Positions 7,012 to 14,669 of a DNA stretch of 64,000 nt are shown one piece after another (position 1 is the first letter of the stretch; each line of letters starts with the position of its first letter). The stretch lies in assembly GCA_046295975.1 (NCBI GenBank), contig JBKBMG010000016.1:29245-93244 (forward strand), in the 5' to 3' direction. Origin of the DNA: UBA2357 sp046295975 (GTDB taxonomy: Bacteria; Pseudomonadota; Gammaproteobacteria; Burkholderiales; Rhodocyclaceae). The position numbers and the translations under genes are program-made. The notes beneath the pieces were generated by a model. It ran no database searches. It had not been told where the DNA came from and was given only the letters and a program-made list of their open reading frames with translations.

Positions 7012-9501
7012 ATGATCTGGTGGTTTCTGGTTTCCCTCCCTCCCTTGGCAGGTGCGCTCGCCTACGGGCGAGCGCCATTTTTTGCCTGGGCCGCAGCGGG
7101 AGCAGCGTGGCTGGCTGGCCTGGGGTGGGCCGCGGGTTGGCCGCTCTGGGTGAATGCCGTGGTGGTTGCCGCATGGGCGGGCGGCTGCGGCGTGTTTCTG
7201 GTGGAATCGCTGCGTCGCTCGGTCGTGAGCGCGCCGATCTTCAAGGCCTTCCGCAAGGCCTTGCCGTCGATGTCGCAGACCGAGAAGGATGCGCTGGAGG
7301 CCGGCACGGTGTGGTGGGAGGGCGAGCTGTTCGCCGGCAAGCCGGACTGGTCCAAGCTGCAGTCCTACCCGTGGCCCAAGCTCAGTGCCGAGGAGCAGTC
7401 CTTCCTCGATAACGAAACTGCCGAGCTGTGCCGCCTGACCGATGACTGGGACAGCACCCAACGCCAGGACCTGCCGCCGGAAGTGTGGCGCTACATCAAG
7501 GACAAGGGCTTCCTCGGCATGATCATCCCGAAGGAATTCGGCGGCAAGGGCTTTTCCGCCTTTGCTCATTCCCAGGTGATCACCAAGCTGTCCACCCGCT
7601 CATCCGCGCCGGCGGTGACGGTGATGGTGCCCAACTCGCTCGGCCCGGCCGAACTGCTGCTGCACTACGGCACCCCGGAGCAGAAGCAGCATTACCTGCC
7701 GCGACTCGCGCGCGGCGAAGAGATCCCGGCATTCGCCTTGACCAGCCCCTGGGCCGGCTCGGATGCGGCCTCCATTCCCGATTCGGGCGTGGTCTGCAAG
7801 GGCATGTGGCAGGGCCAGGAAGTGCTGGGCATGCGGGTATCGTTCGACAAGCGCTACATCACGCTGGCGCCGGTGTGCACCGTGTTCGGCCTGGCCTTCC
7901 GGCTGCTCGACCCCGAGCGCCTGCTCGGTGGTGAAGAAGATCTGGGCATTACCTGCGCCCTGGTGCCACACAATCATCCGGGCGTCGATATCGGCCGCCG
8001 CCATTTTCCGCTCAACGCAGTGTGGATGAACGGTCCGATTCGTGGCACCGACGTGTTCATGCCGCTGGAGTTCATCATCGGTGGGCCGAAGATGGCCGGC
8101 CAGGGCTGGCGCATGCTGATGGAGTGCCTGGCGGCCGGCCGCAGCATTTCCCTGCCCGGTTCCAATACCGGCATGCAAAAGCTCACCGCACGTGCGGTCG
8201 GTGCCTATGCGCGGGTGCGTTACCAGTTCAAGACCGCCATCGGACGCTTTGAGGGCGTGGAAGAGGCGCTTACCCGCATTGGTGCCAACACCTATCTGTC
8301 CGACTCGGCCCGCATCCTGACCGCCGGTTCGATCGACCTGGGCGAGAAGCCCTCGGTGGTGTCCGCCATTGTCAAATTCCACGTCACCGAGCGTGCCCGC
8401 CAGACAGTGAACGACGGCATGGACGTGATCGGTGGCAAGGGTATCTGCCTCGGACCGCAGAACTTCCTCGGCCGCGCCTATCAGCAGATTCCGGTGGGCA
8501 TCACGGTGGAGGGCGCCAACATCCTCACCCGCAGCCTGATCCTCTTCGGCCAGGGCGCCGTCCGCTGCCATCCCTATGTGCTCGACGAGATGCACGCCGC
8601 GCAGAGAAACGACCTCGACGCCTTCGATCGTGCCTTCTGGGGGCACATCGGGTACACCGTGTCGAGTGCGGCGCGGGCGATGGTGATGGGCATCACCGGT
8701 TCGCACTTCGTCAAGGTGCCCGACAACGTTGCGCCGGAAACGCGCCGCTACTACCAACAACTCACCCGTTTCTCCGCCGCCTTCGCGTTCCTCGCGGACA
8801 TTTCCATGGGCACCATGGGCGGCGCGCTCAAGCGCAAGGAGAAGTTGTCGGCGCGACTGGGCGACATCCTGTCGCTGCTCTATCTCGCTTCCGCTACCCT
8901 CAAGCGCTACGAGGCCGAGGGGCGTCAGGCCGCCGACGCACCGCTGATGCACTGGGCGATCTGGGACTGCATGTTCAAGGCGCAGAACGCCTTCGAGGGC
9001 GTGATCGCCAACTTCCCGAGCAAATTCTTCGCCTTCCTGCTGCGCCGACTGGTGGTGTTTCCGCTCGGCCGGCCCTACGTGGTGCCGTCCGACCGGCTGG
9101 GTCACGATGTCGCCAAACTGCTGATCGAGCCGTCGCCGACGCGCGACCGCCTGACCGCAGACGTATTCGTGCCGGACGACCTCGAGCAACCGGTGGCCGC
9201 GCTGGAAGCCGCGCTTGTCGCGACGGTGGAGGCCGAGCCGATCGAGCTCAAGGTCAAGCAGGCGCAGAAGCAGGGGCGCTTCAAGCCGGTGCCATCCACG
9301 ACCGGCGACGTCGATGCGATGTGGAAGCAGGCGCGCGACGCCGGCATCATCAGCGAAGACGAATACCGCCTGATCGAGCGGCGCAACGTGCTGCGCAACA
9401 AAGTCATCCGCGTTGACGACTTTCCCTACGACTTCGGCCTGCGCAATGCGCTGAACGACATCGAGAAGCACGACTCGCGCCCGCTGCGCGCGGTGGCCTG
9501 A
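7012..9501 (+). CDS. fadE: Acyl-CoA dehydrogenase, long FadE type
   Basis: 829 residues, close to E. coli FadE (814) and much longer than ordinary acyl-CoA dehydrogenases (about 380). The N-terminus has hydrophobic segments (about residues 1-65), suggesting membrane association. The catalytic FAD-binding acyl-CoA dehydrogenase core follows (about 100-520), with FALTSPWAGSDAASIPDSG, the substrate/FAD region, and GITVEGANILTRSLILFGQGA near 500. A DUF1974-type C-terminal domain (about 520-800) completes the FadE architecture. It catalyses the first step of fatty-acid beta-oxidation, acyl-CoA to trans-2-enoyl-CoA. AGGAGACAGCA is the ribosome binding site. The thiolase gene follows after 13 bases, and the PsrA-like repressor gene lies just upstream. 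Confidence 0.9.
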   Translation: MIWWFLVSLPPLAGALAYGRAPFFAWAAAGAAWLAGLGWAAGWPLWVNAVVVAAWAGGCGVFLVESLRRSVVSAPIFKAFRKALPSMSQTEKDALEAGTVWWEGELFAGKPDWSKLQSYPWPKLSAEEQSFLDNETAELCRLTDDWDSTQRQDLPPEVWRYIKDKGFLGMIIPKEFGGKGFSAFAHSQVITKLSTRSSAPAVTVMVPNSLGPAELLLHYGTPEQKQHYLPRLARGEEIPAFALTSPWAGSDAASIPDSGVVCKGMWQGQEVLGMRVSFDKRYITLAPVCTVFGLAFRLLDPERLLGGEEDLGITCALVPHNHPGVDIGRRHFPLNAVWMNGPIRGTDVFMPLEFIIGGPKMAGQGWRMLMECLAAGRSISLPGSNTGMQKLTARAVGAYARVRYQFKTAIGRFEGVEEALTRIGANTYLSDSARILTAGSIDLGEKPSVVSAIVKFHVTERARQTVNDGMDVIGGKGICLGPQNFLGRAYQQIPVGITVEGANILTRSLILFGQGAVRCHPYVLDEMHAAQRNDLDAFDRAFWGHIGYTVSSAARAMVMGITGSHFVKVPDNVAPETRRYYQQLTRFSAAFAFLADISMGTMGGALKRKEKLSARLGDILSLLYLASATLKRYEAEGRQAADAPLMHWAIWDCMFKAQNAFEGVIANFPSKFFAFLLRRLVVFPLGRPYVVPSDRLGHDVAKLLIEPSPTRDRLTADVFVPDDLEQPVAALEAALVATVEAEPIELKVKQAQKQGRFKPVPSTTGDVDAMWKQARDAGIISEDEYRLIERRNVLRNKVIRVDDFPYDFGLRNALNDIEKHDSRPLRAVA

Positions 9502-9514
9502 CGGAGGTTGCGGA

Positions 9515-10792
9515 ATGCGCAAGGTCTATATCGTCGATGGTGCGCGAACCCCGTTCCTGAAAGCGCGCAACGCGCCCGGACCGTTCGCCGCGTCCGACCT
9601 GGCGACCGCCGCGGGCGTGGGTTTGCTGGCACGCCAGCGCTTCGCGCCGGATCAACTCGACGAGGTCATTCTCGGCTGCGCCAGCCCGTCGCCCGACGAA
9701 GTCAACATCGGTCGCGTGGTGGCGCTGCGCATGGGCTGCGGTCAGAAAGTCCCGGGCTGGACGGTGATGCGCAACTGCGCATCCGGCATGCAGGCCCTCG
9801 ATTCGGCGCTGACCAACATCCGTGCTGGCAGATCGGAGTTGGTGCTGGCGGGGGGCGTAGACGCCTTGTCGCGGGCGCCGTTGCTGTTCTCGGACGCGTT
9901 CGTGCGCTGGATGGCAGGGTGGGCCTCGGCCCGCAGCACCGGTCAGAAGCTCGCCGCGTTGCGTCGCTTCAAGCTTGGCCACCTGGCACCGGTGATCGGC
10001 ATCATGAAAGGGCTGACCGACCCCATCGTCGGCCAGTTGATGGGACAGACGGCGGAAAATCTCGCCCACTTGTTCGACATCTCGCGCGATGACATGGACG
10101 CGTTCTCGGTGCGCAGCCACCAGCGCGTGGCCGCGGCCCAGGATGCCGGCCATTTCGGCGAAATCGTGCCCCTGATCGATCGCGACGGCACCGTGTATAA
10201 GGACGATGACGGCGTGCGGCGCGACTCGTCCATGGCCAACCTCGCCAAACTCAAACCCTTCTTCGACAAGAAGTATGGCCGCGTGACGCCGGGCAACAGT
10301 TCGCAGATCACCGACGGTGCGGCGTGGCTGGTGCTTGCCTCGGAAGCGGCGGTGGAGCGCTACGACCTGGCGCCGTTGGCGGTATTGGCAGACAGCCGGT
10401 GGGCCGGCCTGGATCCGGAGCAGATGGGGCTGGGGCCGGTGCATGCGGCCACCCCCATTCTGCAGCGCCACGGCCTGGGACTGGCCGACATCGACCGCCT
10501 GGAGATCAACGAGGCCTTCGCCGCCCAGGTCATCGCATGTCTGCGTGCTTGGGAGGACGAAGTCTATTGCCGCGAGCAGTTGGGGCTGATGGAAGCACTC
10601 GGCACGGTCGACGAGACCCGGCTCAACGTCGATGGCGGCGCCGTCGCCCTCGGCCACCCGGTGGGTGCCAGTGGCGCGCGCATCGTGCTGCACCTCGCCC
10701 ACGCGTTGCGGCGAGACCAGCTCAAGCGTGGGCTCGCCAGCATCTGCATTGGGGGTGGCCAGGGCGGCGCGATGCTGGTTGAAGCCATCTGA
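9515..10792 (+). CDS. fadI: Acetyl-CoA C-acyltransferase (3-ketoacyl-CoA thiolase), FadI type
   Basis: 425 residues, the length of FadI-type thiolases. Catalytic elements are visible: the nucleophile Cys in MRNCASGMQ (about residue 90), the His in NEAFAAQVIA, GGAVALGHPVGASGAR (active-site His), and the second catalytic Cys in CIGGGQGGAML near the C-terminus. It cleaves 3-ketoacyl-CoA with CoA to release acetyl-CoA, the last step of beta-oxidation. Its start lies 13 bases after fadE, so the two are probably co-transcribed. A helical insertion (RWMAGWASARSTGQKLAALRRFKLG) fits membrane-associated FadI-like enzymes rather than the shorter FadA type encoded further downstream. Confidence 0.87.
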   Translation: MRKVYIVDGARTPFLKARNAPGPFAASDLATAAGVGLLARQRFAPDQLDEVILGCASPSPDEVNIGRVVALRMGCGQKVPGWTVMRNCASGMQALDSALTNIRAGRSELVLAGGVDALSRAPLLFSDAFVRWMAGWASARSTGQKLAALRRFKLGHLAPVIGIMKGLTDPIVGQLMGQTAENLAHLFDISRDDMDAFSVRSHQRVAAAQDAGHFGEIVPLIDRDGTVYKDDDGVRRDSSMANLAKLKPFFDKKYGRVTPGNSSQITDGAAWLVLASEAAVERYDLAPLAVLADSRWAGLDPEQMGLGPVHAATPILQRHGLGLADIDRLEINEAFAAQVIACLRAWEDEVYCREQLGLMEALGTVDETRLNVDGGAVALGHPVGASGARIVLHLAHALRRDQLKRGLASICIGGGQGGAMLVEAI

Positions 10793-10854
10793 CTGGGGGC
10801 TGCAAGCGCAGGTGACGCGTGGAACGCGGCGCTCGGGTAGCGCTCGGACCCGAG

Positions 10855-10903
10855 CCTGTCGAAGACCGTTCCAGGGCACGGCCGGCCATCGCCCCTCGAC
10901 AGG
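10855..10903. repeat. REP-like inverted repeat between thiolase and degV-like genes
   Basis: CCTGTCGA (10855-10862) and its complement TCGACAGG (10896-10903) flank a GC-rich centre, followed by CGGGGCGAATGG. This resembles the dispersed 'CCTGTCGA...GCGAACGG' intergenic REP-type elements common in high-GC proteobacteria. The surrounding 229-base gap holds no convincing gene. Confidence 0.45.
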
Positions 10904-11021
10904 TTTCGGGGCGAATGGTGCGATGTGATGGATCGCCGGCTGGACAGAAGATGAACAGCGTGCGCGCCACCGGGGGCACATCCGGGGCCGCGCAGGAATG
11001 ACCGAGGAGGCGTGAGGAGAC

Positions 11022-11969
11022 ATGCACATCGGACTTGTTGTGGACGCGGCCTGCGATTTACCGCAGGCATTCCTGGAAGAGAAAGGCATCGAAGTCCTGC
11101 CCATCCAGATCCGGCTCGGCGAGCAGTTGCTGCACGACCGGCGCGACCCTATGGTGATGAAGAGCTTTTATCGGGAGGCACCCGATCGCAAGGCGGATCA
11201 CTATGCGGAGACCCATCCGCTGGAACTCGAAGAACTCGAGCAAATCGTGCTCGACAGATGGGCACCGCAGTACGACCACGTGGTCTGCATGACGATCGCC
11301 GCCTCGCGCAGCCAGATCTTCAGCCGCACCATGAAGGCGGCGTTGTCGGCCGGCAAGCGCACCCGCGACGTCCGGCGCGACCTGGGGCTTGCGACCCATT
11401 GGGGGGCGTCGGTGCTCAATTCGCGCTCGATGTTCGCCGGCCAGGGGGTGCTCGCGTGGGAGGCCGCGCGTTTGCGAGACCAAGGGGCGTCGCTCGCTGA
11501 ACTGGAAAGCCGGCTCCGCAGCCTTGCGGACGAGCTGCATGCCTACCTCGTTGCCGATGACTTGTACTACGTGCTGCATCGCGCCGCGAAGAAAGGCGAT
11601 ACCAGCGTGAACTGGGGCGCCTATGCGGTGGGCAAGTTGTTCGACGTCAAGCCCATCCTCCATTGCCATCGCGACGAGACCGGGCCGGTGGCCAAGGCGC
11701 GCGGCTTCGAGGCTGGCTTCAGACGCTTGCTCGACAATGCCTTGCAGGAGATCGAGGCCGGCGGCCTGAGCGTGCCGTGCGTCTGCGTGAGCTATGGTGG
11801 AGACATTCGCCGGCTCGAGTCCATGCCGGCCTACGCCTTGTTCCGTGCGCGTGCGGAGGCGGCCGGGGTGACCGTGCTGATGAGTCAGATGAGCAAGACG
11901 GGAGCGGTCAACGTCGGTACCGGTGCGGCCTGCGTGGGCTTTGCCAGCGCCGCTCACCAGTTTTCCTGA
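11022..11969 (+). CDS. DegV family fatty-acid-binding protein
   Basis: A 315-residue protein with the DegV start MHIGLVVDAACDLP and the internal pattern of the family (VVCMTIAASRSQIFSRTMKAAL, and later NWGAYAVGKLFDVKPILHCHRDETGPVAKARG). DegV/FakB-type proteins bind one fatty acid molecule in a buried pocket; in Firmicutes FakB presents it to a kinase. No FakA-like kinase gene is visible here. Its position inside a beta-oxidation cluster supports a fatty-acid-binding role, perhaps handing substrate to a CoA ligase encoded elsewhere. A GAGGCGTGAGGAG ribosome binding region precedes the ATG. Confidence 0.83.
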   Translation: MHIGLVVDAACDLPQAFLEEKGIEVLPIQIRLGEQLLHDRRDPMVMKSFYREAPDRKADHYAETHPLELEELEQIVLDRWAPQYDHVVCMTIAASRSQIFSRTMKAALSAGKRTRDVRRDLGLATHWGASVLNSRSMFAGQGVLAWEAARLRDQGASLAELESRLRSLADELHAYLVADDLYYVLHRAAKKGDTSVNWGAYAVGKLFDVKPILHCHRDETGPVAKARGFEAGFRRLLDNALQEIEAGGLSVPCVCVSYGGDIRRLESMPAYALFRARAEAAGVTVLMSQMSKTGAVNVGTGAACVGFASAAHQFS

Positions 11970-12030
11970 GTCGGGCGGACCGCCCGGCATGCTTGAAATG
12001 CGTGGCCGTCATGGCCACCGGAGTTGTGGA

Positions 12031-14022
12031 ATGAGCGTGAATTACAAACATCTGATCCTGCGACGCGATCCCGACGGCGTGGCGTGGCTGCTGCTCGACA
12101 AGGCGGGCGCCACCTCCAATACTTTGTCCGGTGAAGTGCTCACCGAACTCGCGGGGGTGATCGCGGCGCTGGAATCGAACCCGCCCAAGGGGTTGATCAT
12201 TGCCTCTGCGAAACCGGCTGGATTCATCGCTGGCGCCGACATCGAGGAGTTCACCCGCATCGATTCGGCCGACGCGGCACGCAGCCTGGTCGAGCGCGGC
12301 TGGTCGCTGTTCGACTGGATCGCCCGTCTCGGCTTTCCGACCTTGGCGCTGATCCGCGGGCACTGCATGGGTGGCGGCCTGGAGTTGGCACTGGCGTGCC
12401 GCTACCGCCTGGTGGTCGATGAGCCGGGCACCAAGCTGGCGCTGCCTGAAGTCATGCTGGGCATCGTGCCCGGCTGGGGGGGCATGAAGCGCTTGCCCGA
12501 AGTCGTGGGGCCGGCCGCCGCGCTCGACCTGATGCTGACCGGCAAGAGTGTGGACGCGAAAAAGGCCCGCAGGCTGGGGCTTGCCGACGATTGCGTGCCG
12601 GTGCGCGTGATGGAGAACGCCGCACGCATGCTGGTGACGTCGGGGCGAGCGCCGCGCCGGCTACCCTTCATGCAGCGCTTGATGAACGGTCCGCTCAAGT
12701 CGGTGGTCGCCGGCAAAGCACGCAAGCAGGTCGAGGGCAAGGCGCGGCGCGAGCACTACCCTGCACCGTACGCGATCATCGACATGTGGGCCAGGCACGG
12801 TGGCAATGCCCTGGCGGTGCCGGCGTCCGACCCGGCCTCGCTGGAGGCGATCTTCCGCTCGCCGACGGCCAAGAACCTGGTGCGAGTGTTCTTCCTGCAG
12901 GAGCGGCTCAAGGGCTTTGGCAAGGCGTCGGATTTCGCTGCGCGCCATGTGCACGTGATCGGTGCCGGCGTGATGGGGGGCGACATTGCCGCCGTATGCG
13001 CGTTGCGCGGCATGACGGTGACGCTGCAGGACCAGTCGGTGGAGCGCATAGCGCCGGCGATCGCACGCGCGTCCAAGCTGTTCGAGCGCAAGTTCAAGGG
13101 CGATCGGCGTCAGTCGCGCTTCGCCCTCGACCGCCTGATTCCCGACCCGGAAGGACATGGTGTGGCGCGTGCCGATGTGGTCATCGAGGCGATCTTCGAA
13201 AATCTCGAGGCCAAACGGTCGCTGTTCGCCGACGTCGAGCGACGCGCACCGCCCGGCGCGATTCTCGCGACCAACACCTCCAGTCTGCGACTGGAGGACA
13301 TCGCCACGGCGCTTACCCAGCCGTCGCGCCTGGTGGGCATCCATTTCTTCAATCCGGTGGCGATGATGCCGCTGGTCGAGGTGGTCGAGGGCGAGCAGTC
13401 CGACGCCCAGGCTTTGCGCGATGCGGCTGCTTTCGTGCGCGCCATCGACAAACTGCCGCTGCCCGTAAGGTCAGCGCCGGGCTTCCTGGTGAACGCGGTG
13501 CTCGGGCCATACATGCTCGAGGCCTTGCGCTGCGTGGACGAAGGCATGGCGCCGGAGGCGATCGACCAGGCGCTGGTGGCGTTCGGCATGCCCATGGGAC
13601 CGGTCGAACTGGTGGACACCGTCGGCCTGGATATCGCGGTCGCGGCGGGCAAGGCGCTCACCGGCGATGCTGCCGCCGAACCGCCCAAACGGCTGATGGA
13701 ACTGGTGGCGTCTGGCAAGCTCGGCAAGAAGAGCGGCGAGGGCTTCTACCGCTGGGAGCAGGGTAAGGCGGTCAAGGGCACGGCCGCGGCGGCAGCGCCC
13801 GAAGTGGCCGAGCGCATCGTCGCCCCGTTGCTGGCCGCGGTGCAGCGTTGCGTGCGCGAGGGCGTGGTCGGCGATGCCGACCTGGCCGATGCCGGCGTGA
13901 TTTTCGGCACTGGCTTCGCGCCCTTTACCGGCGGTCCGATGCATTACCTCGCGGCGCGCGGGATGGTGCGTGCGGAAGCGGTAGCCAACGCTCCGAATGG
14001 TGTTACCGTGCCGGCTCATTGA
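12031..14022 (+). CDS. fadJ: Enoyl-CoA hydratase / 3-hydroxyacyl-CoA dehydrogenase fusion (FadJ/FadB type)
   Basis: The frame opens at 11923, but ATG 12031 (after GGAGTTGTGGA) gives the proper N-terminus MSVNYKHLILRRDPDGVAWL, 663 residues. The N-terminal crotonase domain spans about 1-200 (FIAGADIEEF, IRGHCMGGGLELALACRYR). The NAD-binding 3-hydroxyacyl-CoA dehydrogenase domain starts at VHVIGAGVMGGDIAAVCALRG (about 308), followed by the dimerisation domains (NTSSLRLEDIA, GIHFFNPVAMMPLVEVV). It hydrates enoyl-CoA and oxidises the 3-hydroxyacyl-CoA. It is slightly shorter than E. coli FadJ (714). It lies between the DegV gene and a thioesterase gene. The fadJ/fadB choice is by domain order, so the symbol is tentative. 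Confidence 0.83.
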   Translation: MSVNYKHLILRRDPDGVAWLLLDKAGATSNTLSGEVLTELAGVIAALESNPPKGLIIASAKPAGFIAGADIEEFTRIDSADAARSLVERGWSLFDWIARLGFPTLALIRGHCMGGGLELALACRYRLVVDEPGTKLALPEVMLGIVPGWGGMKRLPEVVGPAAALDLMLTGKSVDAKKARRLGLADDCVPVRVMENAARMLVTSGRAPRRLPFMQRLMNGPLKSVVAGKARKQVEGKARREHYPAPYAIIDMWARHGGNALAVPASDPASLEAIFRSPTAKNLVRVFFLQERLKGFGKASDFAARHVHVIGAGVMGGDIAAVCALRGMTVTLQDQSVERIAPAIARASKLFERKFKGDRRQSRFALDRLIPDPEGHGVARADVVIEAIFENLEAKRSLFADVERRAPPGAILATNTSSLRLEDIATALTQPSRLVGIHFFNPVAMMPLVEVVEGEQSDAQALRDAAAFVRAIDKLPLPVRSAPGFLVNAVLGPYMLEALRCVDEGMAPEAIDQALVAFGMPMGPVELVDTVGLDIAVAAGKALTGDAAAEPPKRLMELVASGKLGKKSGEGFYRWEQGKAVKGTAAAAAPEVAERIVAPLLAAVQRCVREGVVGDADLADAGVIFGTGFAPFTGGPMHYLAARGMVRAEAVANAPNGVTVPAH

Positions 14023-14097
14023 CCCGGTGGATGCCCGGGTGACCGCGCCGCCTGGCGGGTCGTCCCTGGCATCCCACTTACCATGACGGAGCACACC

Positions 14098-14514
14098 ATG
14101 AATCCATCCACTCCCGCCACGCCAGAACACGTCTCCCTGCCGGCGCACAAGCAGCCGGCGCTGCGTGTCATGCCAATGCCGGCGGATCTGAACCCGGCAG
14201 GCGACGTCTTCGGCGGCTGGATCATGTCCATGGTCGACGTTGCCGGTGCGATTCCGGCGCGTCGCCGCGCCAAGTCCCGGGTCGCCACGGTGGCGGTGAA
14301 TTCCTTCGTTTTCAAGCAGCCGGTGTCGGTGGGCGACCTGGTCAGCGTTTACGCCGAGGTGGTCTCGGTAGGGCGCACCTCGGTGAAGGTGGATGTGGAG
14401 GTGTTCGCCGAACGCGATCCGGAGAATCCGGTGGTGGTGAAGGTGACCGAGGCGACACTGACTTACGTCGCGCTCGACGACAAGGGGCGCAAGCGGCCGA
14501 TCCCGCAAGAGTGA
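14098..14514 (+). CDS. Acyl-CoA thioesterase, YciA-like hot-dog fold
   Basis: The start at 14098 is preferred over the in-frame ATG at 14083 because ACGGAG lies about seven bases ahead of it; either gives about 140 residues. The sequence LRVMPMPADLNPAGDVFGGWIMSMVDVAGAIPARR is the family signature of YciA/BACH acyl-CoA hydrolases (the N-P-x-G-D-x-F-G-G-W motif holds the catalytic Asp). VATVAVNSFVFKQPVSVGDLVSVYAEVV follows. It hydrolyses acyl-CoA to free acid and CoA, freeing CoA when beta-oxidation intermediates accumulate. The gene lies between the two multifunctional beta-oxidation proteins. Confidence 0.86.
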   Translation: MNPSTPATPEHVSLPAHKQPALRVMPMPADLNPAGDVFGGWIMSMVDVAGAIPARRRAKSRVATVAVNSFVFKQPVSVGDLVSVYAEVVSVGRTSVKVDVEVFAERDPENPVVVKVTEATLTYVALDDKGRKRPIPQE

Positions 14515-14669
14515 CCGGGGCAGGGGCCTCCCCGGTCGTTGATGAATGGACGCCTCGAGGTATCTGCGGTGGGCTCTGCCGCGGCGCGTCGAGGCACCGG
14601 AATGAGTATCAACAGGCAGGTCCGTTGGGGATGACCTCTCGCAGCGGCCCGCACATCGAGGAGGAACAA

